This document shows, one piece after another, positions 1 through 10,743 of a DNA stretch of 64,000 nucleotides; position 1 is the stretch's first letter; the number at the start of each line of letters is the position of its first letter. The position numbers and the translations under genes were made by a program. Source of the stretch: Mikania micrantha (lineage: Eukaryota > Streptophyta > Magnoliopsida > Asterales > Asteraceae); assembly GCA_009363875.1 (NCBI GenBank), contig CM018693.1, positions 72,338,986-72,402,985 of the forward strand. The letters are read 5' to 3'. A model generated the notes under the pieces. It was not told the origin of the DNA, made no database searches, and was given only the letters and a program-made list of their open reading frames with translations.

Positions 1-1132
1 GCTGATATGGGCATCATGAAAGTCCCGACGCATACAGGTAGACTCCTAGTGGGTCATGCCTGATATGGGCAACGTGTGAGAGGGTACAACTTGGACAACC
101 ACCAACAACTAAGTCTAATTGATTGAGTCAAATAAGGCCCAATCATCATGTCTTTGTTGTATTTAAATGCTTAATTATTAATTTAATTAAACATTTAATA
201 TTATATTTCTACAAGTGCTTTGGGGTAATCATGAATACATGGTGAACTCAAGAGATCAGAGGTGAATCTATTTGTGGAAATCAAAATCTAAATTGAAGGT
301 TAATGGAGTGAAACGCTTAATTATCATTAACAACAATATGCTAAACAGTCCGGTATGTGGTGGGACGGTGACTGGGCTTGTCCCCTACATATGCCCTATA
401 TATAAGCATACTTGATTGAATAGCATATGTGGTCGTTGATGAGGTTAAGGTTGTCATTTCGGGGGATCAAGGTAAACATTTTCAGGGTAATCAAATGCTA
501 TGAATCAAATGTTATGGAATCAATGATGTTGGATGAAACGCATGATTATCACCAGGAACAATATATCATGTGGTTTGGTATGTGGTGGGACGGTGGCTGG
601 GCGGGCGGTAAGTTTGACCCTACATATGCCCTATATATAAGCATACTGAACTGGATGATATAGGTGGTTAATGGTGAGGTTAAGGTTGTCATTCAGGTTA
701 TTCAACCTCATTTTTATAAAACTACATGAACTCACCAACCATGTGTTGACTTGATCTTTTTGCATGACTTCTCAAGTGACAAACAGGTCAACTAAGGAGT
801 TATTACTTTTGGACTAGAATACCAGTTAGAGGACCTAGCTTTTTGGACCTGCATATTTTGAAGCATCATTTTACAGATTTATTTTGTATATCTTGTTCAG
901 ATACAAGATAGAAGAATTTTGATGTTGATAGTATATTTACATTGTTAAATTATGAACTAAACTGATGTAATTTAACTTTGTAATTCTATTTTCATTTAGC
1001 AGTTTCTCATTTATATATATCATGTGCAATGTAAACAATCTGATCATTCCGATTATCATTCCCGATATCGCGCCCCGGGAACCTTACGCCCGTCGGGGAA
1101 GTCGATCCAACCCGCCGGCTCGGGGTGTGACA
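1..1132 (+). mobile_element. 3' portion of a Tekay-type gypsy LTR (plus orientation), cut by the window start
   Basis: The segment ends in GGCTCGGGGTGTGACA, the LTR terminus seen in reverse complement at the start of the minus-strand LTRs elsewhere in the window. It holds the family's TATA block (TATGCCCTATATATAAGC) twice, near 391 and 626, and the conserved near-terminal GTGCAATGTAAACAATCTGA. Directly after 1132 the sequence continues as another element's LTR (ATTCACATAG, which is contiguous at 20666 in the other copy). This is therefore an insertion whose left end lies outside the window. It may be a solo LTR or the 3' LTR of a full element. Confidence 0.8.
390..645 (+). promoter_or_regulatory. 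Duplicated LTR core promoter with two TATA boxes
   Basis: CTATATATAAGC occurs near 396 and again near 631, each preceded by a GGTGGGACGGTG(A/G)CTGGGC block. The two copies lie in an imperfect tandem duplication offset by about 225-235 bp, starting near 310 and 535. The same TATA block occurs once in most other LTRs of this family here. That it drives transcription is inferred from the TATA consensus and LTR location. Confidence 0.55.
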
Positions 1133-3299
1133 ATTCACATAGTTTAGCCTTTACGTATCCTGTGCAAAAGTACTAGCTTGACAACCAGAATCCCATTCCG
1201 ATTGTCTTGGCATTTCAAGGATTCAAGTGTTTAAAACATTCCAAGCATTTCAAGCATTTCAAGCATATCAAACATTTCAAGCGTATAAGTCTTTCTGAGT
1301 TTAAGTATATGAGCTTTCGAAAGTATAGTTTATAACAGCATCTCAGAGTTTTAGTATTTATTTTCGTAAGCATTTAAAACATCAAGAGTTTAAGCATTCA
1401 AGTATAATTGTACAAAGAATTAGCATTAAGAATAAGTGTAAAAGCTTTTAAGAAACATTTAAACATTTATTTAAAATATTTAAACATGCTTCTCAGTCCC
1501 TGAGGAAAACAAAATAATTTGAAAAGGGACAAATAAACTCACCTGTGTTGTTAAGCTATAAATCACGAAACTAACTCCCGTACTTAGTTAGTTTCTTGAC
1601 CCCTTGTTAACCATAATGGGTGTTAAAGTAGTTAGAAACTTTGGTGTTGAAGCTTTAGCCCTTGAAAAACCTAAATCCTATTCAATTGTTTAAAACCAAG
1701 TTTAACATATAGGTTTATTAGAGTTTTGAGTTGACCCTTAGTTGACCATCCCTAGTTATAGTTAATTTTCTACACTCTTAGTTATGTCTCATTTGATAAA
1801 CTCCAAGTTTATACATCATTGTTACTTAGGAAAACTTTGTATTAAGCCTTAACATACATGGTTACAAAATCGTTCAGCCCCTTAGGATAACCATAATGAT
1901 TTCTTTCCCATGTTACAACCCAAGTGTTATTCCCATGCAAGCAACTTACGTTGCCCAACCCATGCATGCAACCCATGTATCCCATTTCCATGTAATTAGC
2001 CGAATAGGGTCATCCCTACGAATGAATGATAGTCACGACCGAATAAGGGTAATGCCATGCGAATGGAGGGTTGGACCGAATGAGGGGTTAGACCGAATGA
2101 GAGGTAGGGCGAATGATGCCTTCGGTCACAAGCTCCATTCGGCCGCATAGCGGCTCCTTCGGCCTTGTGGCTTTTCCTTCGGCCTGTTGGCTATTCGGCT
2201 TGCCTGATGAACTCCATTTGGCCTGTTCGAACCTCGACCCATGGCAAATCCCATTTTCGAGTTTTATGACCAGGCCATGATATGTAACCAGTCCCTAACA
2301 CATTCCCAAGTGTTTTCGTGGTGTTCCCCTACGGTTTGATGGGCTAGAACCTGTTTTAGTGTGGTTCGAACAAGAGGGTTCTAGAAAACCCTAAAAGCGT
2401 GATATCTAACTCATTTTTACTTCAAATAGGATGATTCAAAGCTCAGATTGTTTGTACTTTTGTGATCTACAGGTTGTTATGGTCGTTTTGACACCAAGAG
2501 GGCTCGATTAGGTGAAGAAATGACGAACTTAGGGCTTGTGGATCTTAGAGAGAGAAAGTAGAGAGAGAGAGAAACAATTTGGGTGTGGATGAGCTGGTAG
2601 GTGGTGGTGGTTATGGCAATTAAATGCCATATTAATGGCTTTTTAGCAACCGGTGTGTTCGGTCTCATTCGGTTTCGCTCAGTTTCGCGTAGAGGCGTCA
2701 GTTTCCTTTCGTTTTCATAACGAAACATCGCGGTTTTAAAAATAGAATTTGTAAGTTTATTTTAGGTGGTAATTCCTACTAAATTATCTAAATATCTTCC
2801 GTTTATTTTAAATTTATGAAAATATTAAATTTAAAGTTTAAATCGAATCGTATAGTCGTCGCGCGTATTCATTCGGATTGTCACCCGTACGAATACAGCG
2901 ATAACTACACTCTTCAATATGGTTTTTTAATTATTAGACATCATTCAGAATGTTAAACTTTCAGGCATATTCGTACAGATAGTCAGCTATACAAATAATC
3001 CGTCGATTTAGCATTCACGTAACGACATCTGTTGTTGTTTTGTTTTGTACATCCTCACATACGTTTATACGTAATAATGTCCTAACAAGCATTCATGTGA
3101 TAGTCTTGTGTTGTCAGATATGTTTCTGACTATTAAACAGTGGATTTGAATCATGTTTTTGAGACAATTGCGTAATAGTTCTGTGTCAAACATTACATGA
3201 TAATAGCATACAAATAATACACATTGATCGTACCTGAATTACGGTGCAAGTAACTATGTAGATCACGGTTCCGGTTACATTTCCGGTACTGATGTTACA
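1133..3299 (-). mobile_element. Tekay-1 3' LTR (minus strand), partial
   Basis: This aligns by eye with 20666-23410, the partner LTR, from ATTCACATAG to the terminal GATGTTACA. Its outer part is missing from the window because the LTR at 1-1132 was inserted in it. Relative to the partner it lacks about 575 bp at position ~1569: AATCAC joins directly to GAAACTAACTCC, whereas in the other copy these are separated by 21100-21670. It contains the CATTCG/TTCGGCC word cluster (about 2010-2240). No gene is present; the short open frames are chance. Confidence 0.85.
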
Positions 3300-3316
3300 A
3301 TCTCCACTTGTTAGAG

Positions 3317-3335
3317 AAATTTCGACCCGAAATTT
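3317..3335 (-). other. Hairpin overlapping the Tekay-1 pol stop codon, beside the polypurine tract
   Basis: A perfect 8-bp inverted repeat, AAATTTCG-ACC-CGAAATTT, lies 18 bp inside the LTR boundary. The pol TAA (3334-3336 on the minus strand) overlaps its arm. The same stem with a different 3-nt loop occurs in Tekay-2 at 37842-37860. Confidence 0.6.
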
Positions 3336-4700
3336 AAGAATCGTTATCAGGTACGGCTTCCTCTGTAAACAGATGGGGATTCTTGGACTTCATGTGATCT
3401 TCACGTTCCCAAGTAAACTCGGGTCCACGCTTTGAATTCCATCGAACCTTGACAATTGGAATACGGCTTCGCCTTAGTTGTTTAACTTTGCGATCCATAT
3501 CTCTAAAGGTTCCTCGATAAAATTAATTGCTCGTCCACTTGAATTTCCTTGATAGGTATGACCAGCGATTCGTCTGCAAGGCATTTCTTTAAGTTCGAAA
3601 CGTGAAATACGTCATGCACACCACTGAGTTCATCTGGTAATCTCAGTCTATACGCCACAGGACCAATACGTTCAATGATCTCGAACAGTCCAACGTATCG
3701 TGTGCTGAATTGCCTTTCTTTCCGAAACGGACTACACCTTTCCATGGGGATACCTTTAACATGACACGGTCTCCCATTTGAAATTCCAACGGCTTGCGCT
3801 GTTTGTCGGCATAGCTCTTTTGTCTGCTCCTGGTTTCTTGTAGCCTTTATTGAATCTAAGCAATCTTATCAGTAGTTTCCTGAATAAGCTCTGGCCCAGT
3901 TATACGGTTATCTCCCACTTCTGTCCAACTGATCGGTGACCGACATTTTCGACCATAAAGAGCCTCGAATGGTGCACATCCGATACTGTTGTGGTAACTT
4001 TTGTTGTAGGAGAATTCGATCAGTGGTAAATGGGAGTCCCAATTCCCACCGAAATCCAAAACACATGTTCTCAACATGTCCTCTAGGGTCTGTATCGTAC
4101 GTTTTCTTTGGCCGCCCGTTTGTGGATGGTAAGTGGTACTCAGATTTAAGTGTGTCCATAGAGACTTCTGCAACGATTGCCAGAACCTTGATGTAAATCT
4201 GCTATCTCGATATGAAATGATAGACAATGGTACACCGTGACGTACCACTATCTCGTTGATATATAGTCTCGCGAGTTTATCCATCGTGAAAGTCTCACGC
4301 ATTGGCAAGAAGTGAGCAGATTTGGTTAATTGATCGACGATAACCCATATTGTATCTTGACCACTAGAAGTGCGGGGTAGTTTGGTAACGAAATCCATAG
4401 CTATTTGTTCCCACTTCCAGAGCGGAACTTCAGGCTGTTCCAGTAAACCTGACGGTTTCTGGTGTTCCGCCTTTACTTTCGGACACGTAAGACATCGACC
4501 GACGTACTCGGCTATGTCTTTCTTCAGTCCCGGCCACCAATAAAATCCCCTTATGTCTTCGTACATTTTATCAGTGCCTGGATGCACGGAGTACTTGGTC
4601 TTGTGTGCTTCATCAAAGATGAGTTGTCTCAATTCATCCACTGCAGGAATCCATACACGATCCTGATAGTAGATAACTCCATATGATTTTGTTTCAAACT
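3334..4700 (-). pseudogene. Tekay-1 integrase and chromodomain, decayed
   Basis: This is the C-terminal third of a Ty3/gypsy pol. Frames at 3856-4641 and 3503-3745 carry the zinc-binding region (HPGTDKMYEDIRG, then CLTCPKVKAEH), the core beginning MDFVTKLPRTSSG, and the GPF/Y-like module (RYVGLFEIIERIGPVAYRL). A chromodomain-like tail follows and ends at the TAA at 3334. Catalytic damage is visible: the second acidic site reads ISYRDSRF where Tekay-2 has ISDGDSRF (Asp lost), and the Glu site reads QRKRTIQ instead of QNERTIQ. A frameshift near 3750-3860 separates the frames. An active integrase would insert element cDNA, and the chromodomain would guide targeting; this copy cannot do so. The chromodomain points to the chromovirus lineage, most like Tekay. 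Confidence 0.85.
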
Positions 4701-5100
4701 GTCTTTCTGCTCCACAATACAGTTCTTTCTTCAGGTTTCCTCGTTCAACTGTCTCTTGTTATGCCTGAATAATCTTGTCAGGTAGGCTTGTCTGCACAAT
4801 CATTCCCATTGCTCTGACGCGTAAGGGTTTGACCCGTTCCTTCCGGCACAAGTCATCTGCTACAACGTTTGCCTTGCCCGGATGGTACTTGATCATACAA
4901 TCGTAATCATTCAGAAGCTCAACCCAACGTCGCTGTCGCATGTTGAGTTCCTTCTGATCGAAAATATGCTGCAGACTTTTGTGATCAGTGAACATGGTAC
5001 ATTTAGTGCCATATAAATAATGTCTCTAGATCTTCAGTGCGAAGACTACTGCTCCCAGTTCCAGATCATGAGTAGTGTAGTTCTTCTCATGCATCTTTAA
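4700..5100 (-). pseudogene. Tekay-1 RNase H region, decayed
   Basis: The frame at 4759-4995 contains MFTDHKSLQHIFDQKELNMR and YHPGKANVVADDLCRKERV, the C-terminal half of the Ty3-type RNase H that degrades the RNA strand during reverse transcription. In Tekay-2 the same place reads VVADALSRKE, so the tail here is substituted. A stop and frameshift at ~5000-5090 separate it from the upstream RT/RNase H frame, which carries the first acidic motif (VVYCDASHQGLGC) at ~5120-5200. Confidence 0.8.
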
Positions 5101-6217
5101 CTGTCTCGATGCATACGCGATAACTTTGTCTCATTGCATCAACACAACCGAGTCCCTGATGAGAGGCATCACAGTACACTACAAAGTCATCACATCCTTC
5201 TGGGAGGGATAATGTTGGAGCATCATATAATTTCTGCTTCAATGTCTGGAATGCATCTTCTTGTTTCTGCTCCCAAACAAATGGTTCGCTTTTCTTAGTT
5301 AACTTCGTGAGAGGCAGAGCTATCTTAGAAAAGTTTGAGATAAACCTTCTATAATAACCTGCTAGACCCAGAAAAGACCGTATCTTCGTCGGTGTCTTCG
5401 GAGTGTCCCAATTCTTGATCGCCTCGATCTTGGTAGGGTCTACATGTATTCCTTCACTGTTGACTACATGACCCAAAAATTGAACTTCTCTTAGCCAAAA
5501 TTCACACTTGGAGAATTTAGCATAGAGTTTCTCTTCCTTCAACAGCTCCAAGATCTTCCTGAGACGTTGCTCGTGCTCTGCTTTGCTCTTGGAATAAATC
5601 AGTATGTCATCAATAAAGACAATGACAAAGTGATCCAGATACGGTTTGCACACTCAGTTCATGAGGTCCATGTAAACCGCCGGTGCATTCGTCAATCCAA
5701 AAGGCATCACCATAAACTCGTAATGCCCATTTCTGGTTCGGAATGCCGTCTTCGGTATGTCTTCGCCTTGAACTCTGAGTTGGTGATATCCAGACCGCAA
5801 ATCAATCTTTGAGAAGTACTGAGCTCCTTGTAGTTGGTCAAATAAATCATCAATCCTCGGTAATGGATACCGATTCTTGATGGTTAGCTTGTTCAGCTAT
5901 CTGTAGTCTATACACATCCAAAAAGATCCATCCTTTTTCTTTACGAACAAGAACGGAGCTCCCCATGGTGAGTAGCTCGGTCTGATGAAACCTTTATCAA
6001 GTAGCTCCTGTAGTTGATTTGACAATTCCTGCATCTCTGAAGGTGCTAACCTGTAAGGAGATTTAGCAACAGGAGTTGCTCCAGGAACTAAGTCAATATG
6101 GAACTCTACCGGTCGTGCGGGTGGCAAACCTGGTAGGTCTTCAGGAAACACTTCTGGATATTCTTTCACTACTGCCGTGTCTTGAATCTTAATCTTGTCT
6201 TTCTCTTTCTCCACCAC
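5087..6217 (-). pseudogene. Tekay-1 reverse transcriptase, decayed
   Basis: Two frames, 5897-6217 and 5087-5653, encode most of a Ty3-type RT. The N-terminal linker and fingers read EYPEVFPEDLPGLPP, then LLDKGFIRPSYSPWGAP and FVKKKDGSFWMCIDYR. The palm active site is FVIVFIDDILIYSK, with the Asp pair intact. After it comes the thumb/connection (FLGHVVNSEGIHVDP, FLGLAGYYRRFISNFS). A stop in the 5650-5900 interval breaks the central palm, so no full-length RT can be made. The RT copies element RNA into cDNA in the virus-like particle. Confidence 0.87.
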
Positions 6218-6629
6218 ATGAGCCAGAAAAGCTACACACTGCTTCTGTAGACACTTACGCGCCTTTATGCAAGATATGATTTTGACATTACTTTTTGCTT
6301 GATCCCCTCGAACTTCCTATACACGATCATTCGTCAATGGAATTCGAAGCAGCTTTTCCGAACAGATGACTTCCACTCTATTGAGAGATAGCCAATCCAT
6401 CCCGACAATGATGTCGAAACTACCCAACTCCATCGGTATCAAATCGATGGTAAATGTATGACCAGTAAGTGTAAATGGGCAGTTTCTATATATTGTACTA
6501 ACTGTGATTTATTTTCCGTTCGCTACTTCAATAATGTAAAGGGAGTCTAAGTGTTCCTCAATATGATTAAGTTGGCGTGCAAAGTCAGACGAAATAAAAC
6601 TCTGATCTGCACCAGTGTCAAACAGAATA
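6218..6629 (-). pseudogene. Tekay-1 protease, 3' part, cut by the Copia insertion
   Basis: Read on the minus strand, the sequence next to the Copia boundary encodes ILFDTGADQSFIS, the aspartic protease active site (D-T-G-A). The following frames match the Tekay-2 region around GSFDIIVGMDWLSSNRVEVI. The preceding residues (GTFLLHDF) lie on the other side of the Copia element at ~18199. Stops are present. The protease would process the gag-pol polyprotein. Confidence 0.8.
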
Positions 6630-7316
6630 GAACCTCGAGTAGTAGTTGTTTAACCAAGAACAATGCTTTAGACACTTAGTCAAAGCTTAGGTTTCAGCTC
6701 CTTCTAAAGTTTTGCACAAAGTTATTTTCGTTGTTTTGTTTTCTTGCCTAGAAAGAGAGAAGATAAGAGATAGAAATCACAAGGAAATTTGGGGGAAGTA
6801 ATCCTTAATTATTCAGAGAATGTTGGGACTTAAATACCCAAACATTATGTGATACAAGACAAGAAATAATAAGACAAATAGCTGACATTATTACAAACAC
6901 TGATACAACAAACTAGTACAAATACAAAGTCAACAACAACGGAAACAAGAGTCTTCAGTATTCTTCAGGTCTTCCGACGTTGAAGTAGATGTTCTGGAGT
7001 TAAGTGTTTATTCTTTTGGAAGTTGTTCATCGGAAACTGATTAAGTAATCAGTTATTTGGGAACAGAAGATTGTCTTCCGAGTCATTTGACTTCTTCCGA
7101 TGCAGAGGTTGTCTTCCGATGATGTCAAGATCAGCTAATGTGTTAAGGGAGAAATAAGTTCAGCAGCACTTCTTTTTGGCGAAGCTTCCGCTGATATTCT
7201 TCCGATACTGAAGCAGTTCTTCAATCGGAAAAGAAGTATTCACGGCTTATCTATCCGTGGTTTTATTCAGGTGTATGGTTTCAGTGGTTTTGCTCATCAG
7301 TCCTTATATTCCAACA
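6630..7316 (-). repeat. Copia 3' LTR (left copy), outer end truncated
   Basis: It is a direct repeat of 17497-18198, starting at GAACCTCGAGTAGTAG and ending TATTCCAACA. The terminal TGTTGAACTACAA present in the other copy is missing here. It carries several TCTTCCGA/TCGGAA words. Sequence just inside the boundary (AGAGGGATAT on the minus strand) is polypurine-rich, as expected for the PPT. Confidence 0.9.
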
Positions 7317-7454
7317 ATATCCCTCTGGACTGATGAAGCCAAAACCTACTTATTTTGTTTTATAGCCAGACCAATTTTATTTCTAAGATTTGAACATATT
7401 TCAAAACTTCATACTCTGTATCAGCATTGTCCAGAGTTTTGTGCTGCAGCTCCT

Positions 7455-8879
7455 TCAGATCATCAGCTGGTAGGGTGAGAATCTCATCCCAATTTGAGAA
7501 GAGGGTTCTTGAGCATTGAATCTCTCTATGGCAATACTTTTGGAGACAGAGTCATAGAACCATCTCTTTATTCTCATTCTTGAGTTTTTGATCTGAAGAG
7601 GCTGAGACTTAGCATATGGAGGTTCGGCAGACTCAGCACCTAGACTTACCAACGGTGCATTTAGCAAGTGATCAATCATTGTGCTTGGGTTAGCATCCTT
7701 GAGCTGAGTCACTATAGAAGGATAGGGAGTGACATCTTTTCAAAGCTCAGGGTGGTCTTTGTTTTCCCTTTTGAACTTAGACCATTCATCGAACAGAACT
7801 TCATCTCTCCATCTTGTTATTTTGTTCTTTGGTCCCCATTGATTTTGGATGAAGATGTGCTTTATTCTTTTCCTTTGCTCAAGGATATTTTTCTTCCTTA
7901 CTCTAGCTTTTATTCTTTCGAATAACACTTTATCTTCATTTTTGAGGCTAGTGATATCCCAGTTGCTGAAGTTTTCAACCTTGTATTTCCCTTCATCTAG
8001 CAGGTACTTGATCAGCTGCTCCCTCTCAGCCTGATAGGCTTTATCTTGTTGCTGATCCAATTTGGCTATTTGTTCTTGATAGGTCCTTACCAGTTCAAAT
8101 TCTGAGAGACCAGTGGCTTCAAGACTAGCCAGAATCAAGTTTTCTTTCTCCATTTCTTTATTCTTTATCTTCCGAAGGTCTTCATCGGAAAGGAAGGTCC
8201 TAATAGGTGAGTAGGATTCCTTTACTGGAGAGGTTTGTTGTTTCTCAGCATCTGCTGATCTTATTGGAGAGGGAACTTTGGTGGTGCTTGGAGAATCAGA
8301 CTCATCAATATCATCCAATAGAAGCCTTCTCTTTCTTGAAACATGAGAGGCAGTGGGCTGATCATCGTTTGAGTCTGAGATGGGTTTTTGAGCAGAGGTT
8401 GAAGGTTTATGAAGTAGGTTATTGAGGGTTTTGGTTTTTCTGACCACACTCTTTTGTCTTCTTGAGAAAGACTGAGTGATTATTGGGGTTGGTTTTTGGC
8501 CAATGTTGGAGGCATTGAGAGTGATAGGAAGGGAAGAAAGTTCAAGGAGGGTTTGAGAAGCAGAGTTTGGAGAGAGAGTGGGTGAAATTTCTTTATTTGG
8601 TTATGTGGAGGAAGGTCGGGCAGTGGTTGTTGGTTTGGTTTGCTCAGTGGGAGCGGATTTGGAAGGTTTGTGTTTTCTGGACACTCCAGATGTCCCAGTG
8701 TTTATTTGAGCCTCGGCTTCCTTTTGCTTCTGCCTTGAGCTAGCCTTGGCAGCTTGAGTTTGGAACTGTTGATCCAATGCTGCTTTGAGAAGTGCGTCTT
8801 GGTTCTGCAGTCTTATTTGTTTCATCCTCCTTTGCTCAGTCTTGTCTTCTGCCCTTTTAGTAGCTTGGGCAGTAGACAA
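7455..8879 (-). pseudogene. Copia accessory ORF, C-terminal half (coiled-coil rich), decayed
   Basis: Frames at 8601-8879, 7740-8447 and 7455-7712 are all in one reading frame, offset from the N-terminal half. The first is Gln/Lys/Ala-rich (AQATKRAEDKTEQRRMKQIR). The second has a Ser/Pro-rich start and then a long charged helix (EQIAKLDQQQDKAYQAEREQ) and a Trp-containing segment (NQWGPKNKITRWRDEVLFDE). I recognise no enzyme motif and no clear membrane segment. The position between RNase H and the 3' LTR is that of the env-like or extra genes of plant Copia elements; the function is unknown. Stops near 7715 and 8450-8600, and a frameshift near 8880-8911, disable it. Confidence 0.6.
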
Positions 8880-8910
8880 GAGCCTTTCATTCTCCCTCTT
8901 TTTGGCTTCA

Positions 8911-10743
8911 TCAGCCTGTTCTTTGAACCAGTAAGGAGGAGACTTTGGTATCTACTGAGATTTTCAGTAGATCCAGTTGAAGCTTTTGGGTGGTGAGAAA
9001 TTGGTGGGTAAAGGATTGAAGCAGAGTGGTAAGTTGGGTAGTAAGAAGTGGGTTTAACACTTCTTGAAGAACCTGAGGTGAGAAGGTGGTAGCAATGGAA
9101 GTAGGTGATGTAGCGGAAGTACCTTCAAGTGAAGGTGCCTGCATGGGAATGGATTTGGGTTGCAGGGCTTGGTTACTCAAGACTGTTGAGACAAGCTCAG
9201 TGAGCTTATTCAAATCAGCCTGAATGTGAGCAACAGAATCCGTCAATTCCTTTATTTTAATATCTGATTCGTCCATCCTTTTAAGGATATCATCCGAATC
9301 CCTGACTAATGAGTCAGTTTTATCATGACCTGAGTCCATCTCAGGAATGTCATGGACCCCTATTTCATGGTTCCGGGGATTTCCAGCCTTAGTTTCAAGA
9401 ACTTCATGGGCTGTTGCCATATCAGGAGTCTTATTGCCTGATCCATTCAAATGAAAATCCAGTGGATTCTCATGTTAGACGGATGCTCCAGATATATGAT
9501 CAAGATGTCTAGATGGACTAGTCATCTTGATCTCATCCTCTTCTCCATGGGTAGGAGATTGATTAGTTTGAGCAAAGGTTTGATGGGGCAGCTCCTCTGT
9601 TGGAGAAAGGGGAGAAGAACCTAGCTGCTCAAACACAACATCAATCTCATGGAGAATATGGGCAGGAGAGTTAAGGGCTGCTTGTGGGGATGAAACAGAA
9701 ATGTCCTTGAGAGAGTGAACTGCCATCTAAATGTCGAGTGACATTTCGGTGGCTAGAGAGGGTCCCCTTTGAAGTACAACATCATCCTGCTGAGAGGATT
9801 GATGAGGAGCCAGATGCGGTGGAGATCCTTGATGCATCTGTGAGTATGGAACAGATGTATCCAACTGCCCAGTGGGGACAGAGACATGTTCAGGGATCTC
9901 ATCTTTCTGAACATACCTTTTGGGCTTCTTAGGTTTAGGAGCTTTGGTAGAAGCTTTCCTTTTGGCCGGTACCTTAACAGGTGTGGAAGAGGAGGTGGAT
10001 GTGGGTTCACCAAGGATGGATGTTTCCTCAGTGTCATCCGTTTGTTTTGCATCAGTGTTCAATCTTGTGAACACTTGTTTGTCAATGCTCTTGATAGTGG
10101 TAAGAGGAGCAATGTGACAAACCTTATTAAGGTCAGAAAGGAGGCAGGCCATAACAAACCTGGGATACGACAGAAACTTGGGACCTTTCTGGTGATGTAC
10201 CAGATGATCAAAAATTATTCGAGACAAGTTGACCTTTTCTTTGCAAAGAACTGCATAAATGACATATTGCATGTCATATGGCATTTCTCCCCAACTCGTC
10301 GACTTCTGAGACAAACACTGTAGAATGTTGTGATACAAGAACTTGTACTTATGGTAGAAGAAAGTTTTGTACAAAGTGTTATTTTTTAGGTCACCCTGAT
10401 AATCACACTGAATGAAGGTATTATGAAGAAGTTTTAAAGAAACAGTGGGGGGGCGCCTCAGTGTCGTTCAAGTTAGGGCAACGCTTATTTTTATGGGAGT
10501 GATGGTTACTTGTTGACCAGGGACCACCGAAGCGATGCTTTCAACAGAGTCATCCTTCATCACCAAGGATGAGTTTGCCCAAAACTGGTTTAGAGCAACT
10601 TCAGAAATAGGAGGGTTTATAATGAGAGCAGTATGAACGAAGGAGTTTACCAGAGTGTCGATAGCCTTGTTGTAGTGAGGATACTCTGAAGATTTGACAA
10701 GGTAAGCTTCGAGGTTATGGATCGGCTTGATTTTCAAGTCCAT
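8911..10743 (-). pseudogene. Copia accessory ORF, N-terminal half, decayed
   Basis: Frames 10468-10743, 10374-9727, 9726-9475 and 9450-8911 share one reading frame and are separated mainly by single stops (for example TAG at 9727-9729 and TAA at 9475-9477). This was once one long ORF. It begins MDLKIKPIHNLEAYLVK. It then has a conserved-looking block (HKYKFLYHNILQCLSQKSTS, YAVLCKEKVNLSRIIFDHLV), a Lys/Pro/Ser-rich basic stretch (KRKASTKAPKPKKPKRY, NLS-like), and a heptad-like coiled coil (DESDIKIKELTDSVAHIQAD). I recall this protein type from daisy-family retrotransposons, but its biochemical role is unknown to me. The strand matches pol, so a spliced or read-through mRNA would express it. 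Confidence 0.6.
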
